Shown here piece by piece: positions 55,087 to 62,490 of a stretch of 64,000 bases of DNA. Location of the stretch: the NCBI RefSeq assembly GCF_947489355.1, contig NZ_CANLDD010000010.1, forward strand, positions 1 to 64,000. Reading direction: 5' to 3'. A program made the position numbers and the translations under genes. The notes under the pieces are model-generated. The model did not search any database. It saw nothing but the letters and a program-made list of their open reading frames with translations, and had not been told where the DNA came from. This stretch comes from an uncultured Microbulbifer sp. GTDB lineage: Bacteria > Pseudomonadota > Gammaproteobacteria > Pseudomonadales > Cellvibrionaceae. Every line of letters starts with the position of its first letter. Position 1 is the first letter of the stretch.

Positions 55087-55883
55087 TAGTCGGGCAAAGG
55101 TGGGATATCAGTCCGCCTTCCTTTTACCACCGTACTTGCGGGCCCACTCATGGCGGTGGATTGTCACACGCCCTTTGGGTGGTGAAGTGTCATTCAGTTA
55201 TCCCCTCTAAAACAAGCCTTGAATGCCCGCGAAATGGCTTGCTGATGCCCGGGTATGCCGCAAATGGCTACGCAGTTGGTGGGACATTCACTTGGTGTCG
55301 TCTAAAACTGCAGATTGATTGCAGTCTTTGCAAAAAGCGCATACCGTAGGTCTGGCGCCCAGCCGCTTCACCGGCGCAGTCAAAGCATAATAAACAGATA
55401 AACCATACCGCAACGATCATTATTTATCCCGCGAGCGCCCTGTAACCGCAGCGCTCGCGGGTAATCGATCAACAAAACACCCAAACAAAGAAGGACCACA
55501 CCATGACCGCGTAAATGAGAGAAAACGCCACCCCCCGATGTTAGCAGCACCGAGAGATGGCTAACCCCAATAGATAAATTGGTATCTAGCGAGGCTGTCT
55601 TGAATGATACGTCATACACTCGTTCGTCTTCAATCAACGTCTCCCTGAAGGCGAGCTTTTCGAGTCACTTTCGCCCCAGGCGGCGGAGCGTGCTGTGGCG
55701 TTGCGTGATGATTGGTGTGATTTTTTACTTCAGCCGCGCACCGCCTCCCTGGCTGCGCGCCCTTCCTGCAAGTTTCCCTTTTCTTTTCCTCACAAGGATC
55801 GCACCTGCGGCGAGAGAAACCGCGCAAAGCGATGTGCTTTTTCTGCACCTTTCCGCCACAGGTGACTCAAGGAGCCTATAAAG
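55087..55883. other. Degenerate stretch inside the cassette region
   Basis: About 800 bases with no credible gene; overlapping frames on both strands have no family likeness. A perfect 11-bp hairpin occurs at 55428-55461. This is probably the remains of decayed cassettes. Confidence 0.4.
55428..55461. repeat. Perfect 11-bp GC hairpin
   Basis: CCCGCGAGCGC (55428-55438) pairs perfectly with GCGCTCGCGGG (55451-55461) across a 12-base loop. No U tract on either side, so terminator function is doubtful. It may be a remnant attC terminal structure or another mobile-element end. Confidence 0.6.
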
Positions 55884-56129
55884 ATGCCTATATTACCCTG
55901 TCGATTATTTCAGCCGCTGCACCTGGGTGGGTATTTTATTATCACCCCGGTCGCGATCAAAGATAAGGTTGTGGATCTGCACATTGCGCCCGGCAAGGGT
56001 AACCGGGTGATACGGGCCGTGCGTTTACTGCAACTGTTGGAAGAAGCCTGGGCGCTGGAGGAGGACTCATCCGATAAGCCTCCAGCCATCCTCAGGCCAT
56101 TCAAGCACCGCCCCAATAAAAAGACGTAG
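55884..56129 (+). CDS. Small hypothetical protein
   Basis: Eighty-one residues beginning MPILPCRLFQPLHLGGYFII, with a charged middle (GKGNRVIRAVRLLQLLEEAW) and a basic end (PFKHRPNKKT). AAGGAG lies ten bases before the ATG, which is the main reason to accept it. No domain recognised and no clear attC beside it. Confidence 0.4.
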   Translation: MPILPCRLFQPLHLGGYFIITPVAIKDKVVDLHIAPGKGNRVIRAVRLLQLLEEAWALEEDSSDKPPAILRPFKHRPNKKT

Positions 56130-56646
56130 CGCTGAGCGGGCTCCTCGAAAGCCTGTGCAGCCCGGAACAGTACCGCAAACGCTTACCTTCCTGTGCTGTC
56201 ACTGTGGGGAGGTAAGCGCAAGCCTGTGAGCTTCCGTTCCGCTCTGGTGCCGCTGTAGGTGCGCAAGGCTCGATCGCCGAACGCGGCGCTGCCATCGCTG
56301 TACTGGGAAGGTGTGTCAACGGGCGAGAGGGAGGAGGCCCTGATGATACGCCTCTCTGAATAGCGGTGCAGTTTCACAGGTGATATAACCAGATACGAAC
56401 CGGAATTTCGGACACCGTGACCGCTATTTTTGAGAAGCGAGTGGCTTCTCCTAAAATGTGAATAATTCCAATGGGTTACATTCATTGTTCATTTTTGGGA
56501 TACTGGTCGTAGTGACCATTATCCCAGGTGGTTCGATAGTGCTAAATTGTCGTATCAAATTGATTCACAGTAATTTTTTAATAGTTTGGCGTGAAAAGAA
56601 TCCAGAAATATTGGCCATGGTGATCAGTATACAAATGTTAAAAGCC
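56130..56646. other. Stretch without a confident gene before a small secreted-protein gene
   Basis: About 515 bases. From 56458 an open frame encodes a membrane-like segment (LFIFGILVVVTIIPGGSIVL) and joins the next gene in frame; it may be a truncated older cassette. Sequence near 56400 (TTTCGGACACCGTGA) resembles insertion-sequence ends but could not be assigned. Confidence 0.3.
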
Positions 56647-56982
56647 ATGAAAACTATCGCAGTATTTATCCTGCTTGCTCTATCTTCTAGCGCCTTATCA
56701 GACCAGGCACTTTCAACGGCCGTCAGATCTCTATTAGAATCAGGCAGTACAGATAGCTTCGTTCACGTCGGCAACAGCACACAGTCAGAATTCAACAAAC
56801 GGCGAAGTATTGGCTCGTCATGCACCCTCAGCATTCTAGAAGGTGATGCCAAACAACCAATAGGTGATGGCAGCGCTAGCAATCATGCTCTCATTACCTG
56901 CCCTGGCTTTAGAGCTCTTGGCATTCGCATAAAGCCTGAACAATCAGGCAAATACCATATATTGGGTTACTGGTCCCAGTAA
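56647..56982 (+). CDS. Small secreted hypothetical protein, cassette gene
   Basis: A 111-residue protein with a clean signal peptide (MKTIAVFILLALSSSALS before DQALST). Two cysteines in the mature part (SSCTLSILEG and ITCPGF) could form a disulfide, and the C-terminal YHILGYWSQ looks like a final strand. No family recognised. The frame is open to 56458, but the signal peptide marks 56647 as the start. An attC-like site follows two bases after the stop, as expected for a cassette. Confidence 0.6.
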   Translation: MKTIAVFILLALSSSALSDQALSTAVRSLLESGSTDSFVHVGNSTQSEFNKRRSIGSSCTLSILEGDAKQPIGDGSASNHALITCPGFRALGIRIKPEQSGKYHILGYWSQ

Positions 56983-56984
56983 GC

Positions 56985-57093
56985 TTTTAACAAGTTGCTA
57001 CATCCGACCGCCTATACTCCACTCGCTTTGTGCTGTACGCTACGCTAGCACAAAGCGGCTCCATTCCGGCTGCGGCTGAGCAAGGCATTATGA
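56985..57093 (+). repeat. attC-like site between two secreted-protein cassettes
   Basis: Left core TTTTAAC (56985-56991) and right core ATTATGA (57087-57093) enclose a perfect 11-bp terminal stem, CGCTTTGTGCT with AGCACAAAGCG. Sub-terminal TTGCT and AGCAA also pair. Its right half (GGCTCCATTCCGGCTGC...GCATTATG) aligns with that of the site at 61991-62090. Confidence 0.6.
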
Positions 57094-57099
57094 GTAAAA

Positions 57100-57690
57100 A
57101 TGAAAAAATACGCATCAATTTTCTTGCTATTAATCATCTTTGAGGCTTCAGCAGATTCAGGTCCTGTATTGAATTTCTCTAGGATGGTTAGAGGCGGAGA
57201 GGAAATATACAAAAGCCAAGATTACGAAGAGTGCATGATAATAAAAATAGAAGGTGATTTCGATAATGATGGCGACCACGACTTTCTTTTGTCTACTAGG
57301 TGCCCCTACGGTGACTATGGTAGGTGGGGGAATGCGGGTGGTACATGGCAAGTATATTTTAACCGTGTTGGTGGCTATAAAAATACGCAATCTATTTTCT
57401 TTCATCCATTAGCTTTCCGAATATCTGCAACAGGAAAAGGCGAGGAGTTTAAGCTTGAATATTATCATCGAATGAATTGCTGTGAGGGTAATTTTATATC
57501 AGAAATAATAGGTTTTGATCGCAGAGAAAGAATATCGAATCAAATCTATAAAGATGTCAATGTGAAAGGTAGTGATGGGTATAATAGATATGAAATATTA
57601 TTTGGAGTTGAGTATTTTCTAAAACCCAAATTTTGTTCAATTAAAAATATAGAGAGTCGTCAATGCAAATGGAAAGACGGTTACTACTAA
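57100..57690 (+). CDS. Secreted hypothetical protein with a calcium-loop-like motif
   Basis: A 196-residue protein with a signal peptide (ASIFLLLIIFEASADS). The mature part has EGDFDNDGDHDFLLS, which fits the D-x-D-x-D-G loop of FG-GAP, dockerin or EF-like calcium sites, and four or five cysteines (ECMI, TRCPYG, NCCEGN, KFCS, RQCKW). No family recognised. It starts seven bases after an attC-like right core and is AT-rich, so it is called a cassette gene. A possibly related loop occurs in the LprI-like cassette protein. Confidence 0.6.
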   Translation: MKKYASIFLLLIIFEASADSGPVLNFSRMVRGGEEIYKSQDYEECMIIKIEGDFDNDGDHDFLLSTRCPYGDYGRWGNAGGTWQVYFNRVGGYKNTQSIFFHPLAFRISATGKGEEFKLEYYHRMNCCEGNFISEIIGFDRRERISNQIYKDVNVKGSDGYNRYEILFGVEYFLKPKFCSIKNIESRQCKWKDGYY

Positions 57691-57780
57691 ACTTCATAAA
57701 AAAATACAGTACCTCAGCCACTACGATGTATGGACCTCCACAAGCTTTGCTTGTTCCGGCCCGTGTGCTTTGCGTTATGT
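57686..57780 (+). repeat. attC-like site, weak left core
   Basis: The right core GTTATGT (57774-57780) is clear. The terminal structure is ACAAGC-TTT-GCTTGT with flanking GGACC and GGCCC pairing. The left core is poor (CTAAAC near 57686, overlapping the stop codon of the preceding gene). Confidence 0.45.
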
Positions 57781-57842
57781 GCCTGAGCCAGAGAGACTGA
57801 AGATTAACAATTAGTGGTCACTTCAGAAGAGAGTCAAAGGTG

Positions 57843-57926
57843 ATGCTGTGGCTATTTCTAGCTTCGTTTATCATTGGTTTACTTGTTGCAATACTCTTCC
57901 CAAACTTTAAAGTTTCATTCCAATAG
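57843..57926 (+). CDS. Possible 27-residue single-helix peptide
   Basis: The ATG at 57843 encodes MLWLFLASFIIGLLVAILFP followed by NFKVSFQ, a single membrane helix with a short polar tail, preceded by AAAGG at close distance. It sits where a cassette gene would be expected after the attC-like site at 57686-57780. Small hydrophobic peptides are easily produced by chance, so this is tentative. Confidence 0.3.
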   Translation: MLWLFLASFIIGLLVAILFPNFKVSFQ

Positions 57927-58023
57927 GATAACTGTCTAGATTCAGGTGGCAGCTTTGATTATGAGCTATGCCCACGTGACCAACCACCCGTATAAGGAAA
58001 ACCACCAGTGCAAGTAAAAAAAC

Positions 58024-58338
58024 ATGACAAGAGCCGGCACGATCAAAAATGCTGCACATTTTTTGGATCTCAGCGGCAAAGATGGCATCCTGACCCCGCT
58101 GATCAAACAGCTTACCGAAGCAGCTATGAGCGCGGAGCTGGAGGAGCACCTCGCCGGCGAGGGCAAGCCCAACCGCAAACATGGTCATACATCCAAAACC
58201 ATGAAAAGTCTGGCGGACAGCTTCGAGTTACAGACAACGCGGGACCGCGCTGGCACCTTCGAGTCACAGATCGTCAAGAAGCATCAAACCCAGCTTACCG
58301 ACGAGCTGGAGCGCAAGATCATCGCCCTGTTCATCCTC
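58024..58338 (+). pseudogene. IS256-family transposase, N-terminal fragment
   Basis: About 105 codons match the N terminus of IS256/mutator-type transposases: DGILTPLIKQLTEAAMSAELEEHL, then RKHGHTSKTMKSL and SFELQTTRDRAGTFESQIVKKHQ, QLTDELERKIIALF. The homology stops at about 58338, where sequence of a different element (group II intron RT, minus strand) begins, so the DDE catalytic domain is absent. Confidence 0.8.
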
Positions 58339-58772
58339 AGGTGGCGTTCGTGCCCTGAGGGTCTGGGTATTGCGACCCGTTTGACGGGGTGGGGCTGGGA
58401 GTAGCCCTCAACCAGGGCTCGGCGTAGCGCGGGCCAGAGTGACTTTATCCACTGGGGATAGTCTTCGATGGAGATACCATCGACACCAGTGGCGCCTTTG
58501 TTCCGACACACTTGCTTCCAGGCAGTACGCAGGTTCTCCGGCGCCAGTACCTGCGCATACAGATTACTCTACAAAGCTGGGAACAAATCACTGCCGCTAT
58601 GGGATTGACCGTCGTTTGTCGGCTCGCAGGTTTGCGCTCGGGCCTCCTCCAGACAACCCCTCGCGGGGTTGTCCTTGCCGTTGGCTAGTAGTTATGATCA
58701 CCGGTAATCCGGTGATCAGGCTCTCCTACAGAGGACTTTCACCTCATTAGTTCATGCCCATGCTGGGCGTAC
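58339..58772 (-). mobile_element. Group IIC intron, 5' remnant inserted in an attC site
   Basis: Read on the minus strand from 58772, the sequence CGCCCAGCATGGGC, AACTAATGAGGTGAAAGTCC, TCTGTAGGAGAGCC and TAACTACTAGCCAACGGCAA is the characteristic 5' (domain I) region of bacterial group II introns. Two perfect hairpins follow (GATCACCGG/CCGGTGATC and GACAACCCC/GGGGTTGTC). A reverse transcriptase reading frame then begins. Domains V and VI and most of the RT are lost at the junction with the IS256 fragment, so the intron cannot splice or move. The 5' boundary falls inside an attC site. Confidence 0.75.
58342..58568 (-). pseudogene. Group II intron reverse transcriptase/maturase, N-terminal fragment
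   Basis: The minus-strand translation LYAQVLAPENLRTAWKQV, then CRNKGATGVDGISIEDYPQW, ALRRALVEGYSQPHPVKRV and AIPRPSG is the conserved RT0-RT1 region of LtrA-type maturases. No start codon is kept in frame upstream, and the frame breaks off near 58342, before the YADD catalytic motif. Confidence 0.82.
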
Positions 58773-58832
58773 ACAAGCGCTGCACCCGACTCCGGCGGTA
58801 TCCCGCCTCCGCGGGTGAGTTTGGAGTTAGGC
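58773..58832 (+). repeat. attC site interrupted by the group II intron
   Basis: The right core is canonical (GTTAGGC, 58826-58832). The inner arms GCGCTGCACCCGACTCCGGCGG and CCGCGGGTGAGTTTGGAG pair imperfectly, as in 60-bp-type attC sites. The left core should read TAACAAG; only ACAAG (58773-58777) remains, where intron sequence starts. Confidence 0.7.
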
Positions 58833-58843
58833 GAACAAGAAAT

Positions 58844-60049
58844 ATGAAATACTTTTTAATCTTAACATCAATACTTTCGATAAATTCTTATGCGGCAAGC
58901 TTTGATTGCTCTAAAGCTTCTACAAAAATTGAGCACGCAATATGCTCAAATACTCAATTGAGCGAATTGGATGATAAATTGTCTGCTTCTTTTTCCGGTT
59001 TGAAGGTCCAGCTAGAGAAAAGCGATTTTCAAATACTTTTAAGAGAGCAAAGAAAGTGGATTAAACAAAGAGCTAATTCTTGTGAAGGTAGTAAAAGAAT
59101 AAATAAATGTTTGGTTCGGACTTACGAAAATAGACTAAATACACTTGATATATTTTCGATGAAAAAGTTACCACCTCTAACTGACTTGGATGCTATCTGC
59201 TCCGGTAAATCTAAAAGAAACACTGTAAATGAAAAATTATTTGATATAAATAATGATGGAGCAAATGAAGTGGCAGAACAATGCAGGGGAGGAACAATGA
59301 ACAACCCCTGTATGAATTTTAAAGATTTAAATGGTGAGAGGATATCGCTTAGAACAATAGGATTTGAATGGAATACATATTGGACTCGCTATTCGAGTTA
59401 CTTTGAATACAACGGTAAAGTTTACAACTCTCATGAAACTGACAAAGGCCCTTCACATATACGATATACAACACCAGAAAACCATAGCTATGTAGTATGT
59501 GAATTTGAGAATATAGAATCAGAAAAATTTCACCCAACACAGGAATCTTCAGTAAGCAGTGATATTTGTTCTTTAGCAGGTGATAAAAAGCTTCAATATA
59601 TATCTTTAAATGACAAGCCACAGATAACTCGCAAGCAGATCAGGGAGGTAGGGAGATATGAGACAGGTATAGAAAGACAAGGGTATTTAGATGTCAATAA
59701 TGATGGGGGTATGGAGCTTGTCGCTCAGGTAGACTATGCGAGTGGTGCCGGCAGGGGATGTGATTTCCTATATTATGATGAGCTAAATATTGAGGATGGA
59801 ACCTTTAAAAATACCAAGGGGCAAACTCCCCTATTAAAAATGCAAGGAGTCAATTTGGATTATAGACACCCTAATTGTGGAGGCATGAACAATAGCCTGT
59901 TTAGGCATGATGGTAAAATTTACTATGAGATAAACACGCGTAAGGAACATCGGATATCCATATTAGAAGGGGACCAAATAAGGAATATTTGTGATGTTAA
60001 GAGATCTGTGGAAACAAATGTTAAATACATCGGCCCGCCTAACAAATAA
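58844..60049 (+). CDS. LprI-like N-terminal domain protein, secreted, cassette gene
   Basis: A 401-residue protein. A signal peptide (MKYFLILTSILSINSYAA) is followed by the lysozyme-inhibitor LprI-type motif SFDCSKASTKIEHAICSNTQLSELDDKLS and EQRKWIKQRANSCEG...CLVRTYENRL. The long C-terminal part holds two acidic loops (DINNDGANEV and DVNNDGGMEL) of FG-GAP or calcium type and several cysteines. The ATG at 58844 follows the attC right core by 11 bases, and the frame further left lies in the attC and intron. The stop codon overlaps a canonical attC left core (GCCTAAC, 60037-60043). Protection against lysozyme or an adhesive role is inference. Confidence 0.75.
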   Translation: MKYFLILTSILSINSYAASFDCSKASTKIEHAICSNTQLSELDDKLSASFSGLKVQLEKSDFQILLREQRKWIKQRANSCEGSKRINKCLVRTYENRLNTLDIFSMKKLPPLTDLDAICSGKSKRNTVNEKLFDINNDGANEVAEQCRGGTMNNPCMNFKDLNGERISLRTIGFEWNTYWTRYSSYFEYNGKVYNSHETDKGPSHIRYTTPENHSYVVCEFENIESEKFHPTQESSVSSDICSLAGDKKLQYISLNDKPQITRKQIREVGRYETGIERQGYLDVNNDGGMELVAQVDYASGAGRGCDFLYYDELNIEDGTFKNTKGQTPLLKMQGVNLDYRHPNCGGMNNSLFRHDGKIYYEINTRKEHRISILEGDQIRNICDVKRSVETNVKYIGPPNK

Positions 60050-60110
60050 GGATAGGTTGCGCTTGCCGCAACATATCTGGTTGTTGAACAAGCCTGGCCA
60101 GCTCTACTTA
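60037..60110 (+). repeat. Truncated attC site after the LprI-like cassette
   Basis: The left core GCCTAAC (60037-60043) overlaps the end of the coding region, typical for cassettes. A short stem TTGCG..CGCAA follows. No matching GTTAGGC right core is found before the IS91 remnant, so the right half seems deleted. Confidence 0.45.
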
Positions 60111-60217
60111 TGTAAATAAATTGAAGGGGAATTGGTTTCGGAAGGCCGACGTGAGTTTTGGTAATTTTTTACGGGCGAGCAAGAGCCTCGCCCCACAAGC
60201 GATTGCAAAATTCGTTG

Positions 60218-60650
60218 TCACATAGAGTGTTGGCTCCTTTGCCTAAGGCCCGTTAATCCTCGCGCTGGTGTCGTCCGTGCACTAACCGTTTTTATCCAGG
60301 TTGGGGTTTTCGAGGGTAAATACCCGTCATCCGCATAGGGCTGCGGCAGTGAGGGCAAGGCAAGCTCGCGGATATCTGCTTCGGTGGCGCCCGCCTTTGT
60401 ACATTCAGCACCCGCTGCAGAATGCGCATAGCCGCTTTCACGTTGCCATGTAAGTACCCGTAGTCTCGTGCACGGCGAAAGCCCTTTGGCAAACGGCGTT
60501 GCAGGATCAGTCTGATAAACTGCTCGCCGGTTACTGTACAGGTTTTCCATTGATCGGTTTTGGCATCGCGGTAGCGAAAGGCCACGTTGCAACCGTTATC
60601 GGACAAAATGTTGGTATGACTAATGACGCCACGATACAGATAAGGGCAAA
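60218..60650 (-). pseudogene. IS91-family transposase, C-terminal remnant
   Basis: The minus-strand translation GVISHTNILSDNGCNVAFRY, RDAKTDQWKTCTVTGEQFIR, LPKGFRRARDYGYLHGN and SLPCPHCRSPMRMTGIYPRK corresponds to the conserved C-terminal part of Y2 (IS91/ISCR-type) transposases, including the late zinc ribbon. The N-terminal zinc domain and the catalytic tyrosines are missing; the remnant is joined directly to the end of a tyrosine recombinase fragment. Confidence 0.8.
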
Positions 60651-61199
60651 CTCATGCGGAAGCAGGTGAGAATGGAGGTCTGGTAGCGCCGTTCGCGGGT
60701 ACCGTTGATCAACCGCTCCAGCTCTTTGAAAGTCAGCACATCGGGAAGGCGTCTCTCTTGAGGGGGTCTGATAATATATACCCACTGCCAGTCGCGCTTA
60801 CGCTTACTAGTAAAGCAGGAGGGAAGAATGCCCCTCTGCCAGGATCGTATGAGGCATGGATGCCGATTACGAGCGTACAGGGAGGTATTCACAGCGTGTC
60901 CTGGGAGAGGGGTATTCTTTCCTTCCGACCCGGTAGTAAGTACGTGCTTGTAAAAGAACTGAAGGCCATTGCGATCTCCCTCTGCCGTTGGCCAGGAGTG
61001 AGTACTGATGAGTGGCTCGAAATAGTCCTCAAGCTGCCTTTGGGCGAGAGTGTCGGGCGGGCTGTCAAAGTACTCGCAGACGCGCCGTATGGCATGGCTG
61101 TATAGATTCAATGGTCGATTCGGCTTTGCCCTGGCGTTTGAGTGCGCTAAGATGTTTTCGCTACAGTGAATCGAATCGTTTCTGCTGTGCTTTGTTCAT
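60640..61199 (-). pseudogene. IS91-associated tyrosine recombinase, broken
   Basis: The reading frame starts with ATG at 61199 after AGAGGAAT (MNKAQQKRFDSL), hits a TAG at codon 13, continues as RKHLSALKRQGKAESTIES, shifts frame and resumes as YSHAIRRVCEYFDSPPDTLAQ, QLEDYFEPLISTHSWPTAEG and NGLQFFYKHVL. It is then interrupted by the 130-base repeat and continues as RDWQWVYIIRPPQERRLPDV and ERLINGTRERRYQTSILT. This is the N-terminal SAM-like domain of integrases that accompany IS91 transposases; the catalytic domain is lost. Confidence 0.8.
60808..60939. repeat. Structured dispersed repeat, copy 2, inserted in the recombinase relic
   Basis: Same element as 25481-25610, in the same orientation on the plus strand. 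The arms GAATGCCCCTCTGCCAGGA and TCCTGGGAGAGGGGTATTC pair better than in copy 1. Paired positions differ between copies on both arms, while the central 60 bases are nearly identical. It interrupts the recombinase coding sequence but adds an open stretch of about 45 codons. Confidence 0.78.
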
Positions 61200-61291
61200 A
61201 AAGATATTCCTCTGGTTGTCGTTCTCGGGGGTGAGTACGTGGAGGAATTATCTTTATTTCAGCGGAGTTACCTTTGCCGCGTAGTGGCTTC

Positions 61292-61345
61292 GTTCAACAA
61301 GCATCAGCACGAGCGCTCGCGACAAACGCGGACTCGGCGTTACAT
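61292..61345 (+). repeat. Short attC-like site before the PhyH cassette
   Basis: Left core GTTCAAC (61292-61298) fits RYYYAAC, and the right end GGACTCGGCGTTACAT (core 61339-61345) has the usual GGCGTTA context. The middle, ACGAGCGCTCGCGACAAACG, can fold. The next gene starts four bases later. Confidence 0.5.
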
Positions 61346-61348
61346 GGT

Positions 61349-61996
61349 ATGACTAAGCATCTAGTGAAATTCAATGAAGATGGATTCATCGTTGTCCCAG
61401 ATATAGTTTCTATCTCTGAGGTACACGAAATCAGTTTACGCTGTAAGGACTTACAATTTCATAGGGCCGGGACGCGCAACCTGCTTAATCATAATTGGAT
61501 TCAGGCGCTGTCTCTGCGTATTTCTCTTCATCCAATAATTAGTCGTCTTCTGCCCTCAAAAGCAAAGTCAGTACAGTGTACCTACTTTCATAAGTCCAAG
61601 GACAAAAACTGGCTTGTTCCCCTGCATAGAGACACCAGCATTCCAGTGAAAGTCAAGTTCGAGGCGCCCGACTGGGACGGCTGGAGCAAAAAGGAGGGGG
61701 TTTGGTTTGCAAAGCCGCCTGAGGAAGTGCTGCGAAACCTGGTGGCCGTACGCGTCCACCTTGAGAGAAACACGATCGAAAATGGAGCGCTTCAGGTAAT
61801 CCCGGGATCACATCGACACGACGAAGTTGCAAATAATCGCACTACCTGTGACATACCATCTGGGGGCGCATTGGTAATGCACCCATTAATTCTTCATTCT
61901 TCCTCGAAGTTGAGTTCAGGGCGTCGAAGAGTACTACATTTTCTCTATGCACCACCTACTTTACCGGCTCCAGCGGAGTGGGCGCATGCCATGTAA
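61349..61996 (+). CDS. Phytanoyl-CoA dioxygenase (PhyH)-like protein, cassette gene
   Basis: A 215-residue Fe(II)/2-oxoglutarate oxygenase. KFNEDGFIVVPDIVSISEV is the typical PhyH N terminus. The metal ligands are H and D of VPLHRDTSIPV and the late His of MHPLILHSSSKLSSGRRRVL, where the Arg would bind 2-oxoglutarate; IPGSHRHDEV is also conserved. The ATG at 61349 directly follows the attC-like right core, and the longer frame runs through the attC site. The stop overlaps the left core of another attC-like site. The substrate is unknown; PhyH-like enzymes hydroxylate many small molecules. Confidence 0.82.
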   Translation: MTKHLVKFNEDGFIVVPDIVSISEVHEISLRCKDLQFHRAGTRNLLNHNWIQALSLRISLHPIISRLLPSKAKSVQCTYFHKSKDKNWLVPLHRDTSIPVKVKFEAPDWDGWSKKEGVWFAKPPEEVLRNLVAVRVHLERNTIENGALQVIPGSHRHDEVANNRTTCDIPSGGALVMHPLILHSSSKLSSGRRRVLHFLYAPPTLPAPAEWAHAM

Positions 61997-62090
61997 CCAG
62001 TCTATGGTGCATCAGCTCAGCAAGCTGGACTTGGACCTCCATTCTGCGCTTTCGGCGCTCCATTACGGTCGCACAGTAAAAGTATTATGT
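61991..62090 (+). repeat. attC-like site after the PhyH cassette
   Basis: Left core ATGTAAC (61991-61997) overlaps the stop codon; right core ATTATGT (62084-62090). The terminal stem is GCGC-TTTC-GGCGC. The right half (GGCGCTCCATTACGGTCGC...GTATTATG) aligns with that of the site at 56985-57093. Confidence 0.55.
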
Positions 62091-62103
62091 GTAGGGGGAG
62101 AAT

Positions 62104-62490
62104 GTGAGTAATTCTGATTTAGAGCATAAGTTCGAGCTATCCTCGGGACATTCTTGTCAGCTGTTGCGAATCCGAAAGGATTTAATTCCAAATTACTATA
62201 TTTTAGCTTTTTCTAAAACACAGGGAGAACCAACTCCTGAAGAAGTTACAGAAATGTTAAAGTTAGGTACTTTTCATGCGCAAAAATTAGCAGAAGAAGT
62301 TGTCGGTGACCCTGAAGCCTTTACAGTTTTATATAGTGGATATAGCGCTAGACGTGAAAAAGGCTGGCACGTGCATATTGTTTTGTTGGGAAGCCGGTGG
62401 AAGAAAGCTTGGCTTTATATGATTTTATCTGGCAAGAACCTCTCTCAAGCATTTGGTTTGCGTAAAGATGATGCTCCAGGAATTAAATAA
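62104..62490 (+). CDS. Hypothetical protein, possibly HIT-like, cassette gene
   Basis: A 128-residue protein. The start is GTG at 62104 after a strong GGGGGAG. The C-terminal KGWHVHIVLLG resembles the HIT-superfamily strand H-x-H-x-H-x-x, but with Val in the third position; NYYILAFSKTQGEPTPEEVT could be the earlier HIT strand and helix. The similarity is weak. Its stop codon overlaps the ATG of the HD phosphohydrolase gene by one base (TAATG), so the two are translationally coupled within one cassette. Confidence 0.55.
   Translation: MSNSDLEHKFELSSGHSCQLLRIRKDLIPNYYILAFSKTQGEPTPEEVTEMLKLGTFHAQKLAEEVVGDPEAFTVLYSGYSARREKGWHVHIVLLGSRWKKAWLYMILSGKNLSQAFGLRKDDAPGIK

Noticed and set aside
55579-55881. 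100-codon plus-strand frame in the cassette region
   Set aside because: Arg/Pro/Ser-biased translation with no domain; overlaps equally poor frames on the other strand.
58439-58750. 103-codon plus-strand frame (NHCRYGIDRRLSARRFALGP and so on)
   Set aside because: It is the complement of the group II intron 5' structural region and RT start, so it is an artefact of intron RNA structure rather than a gene.
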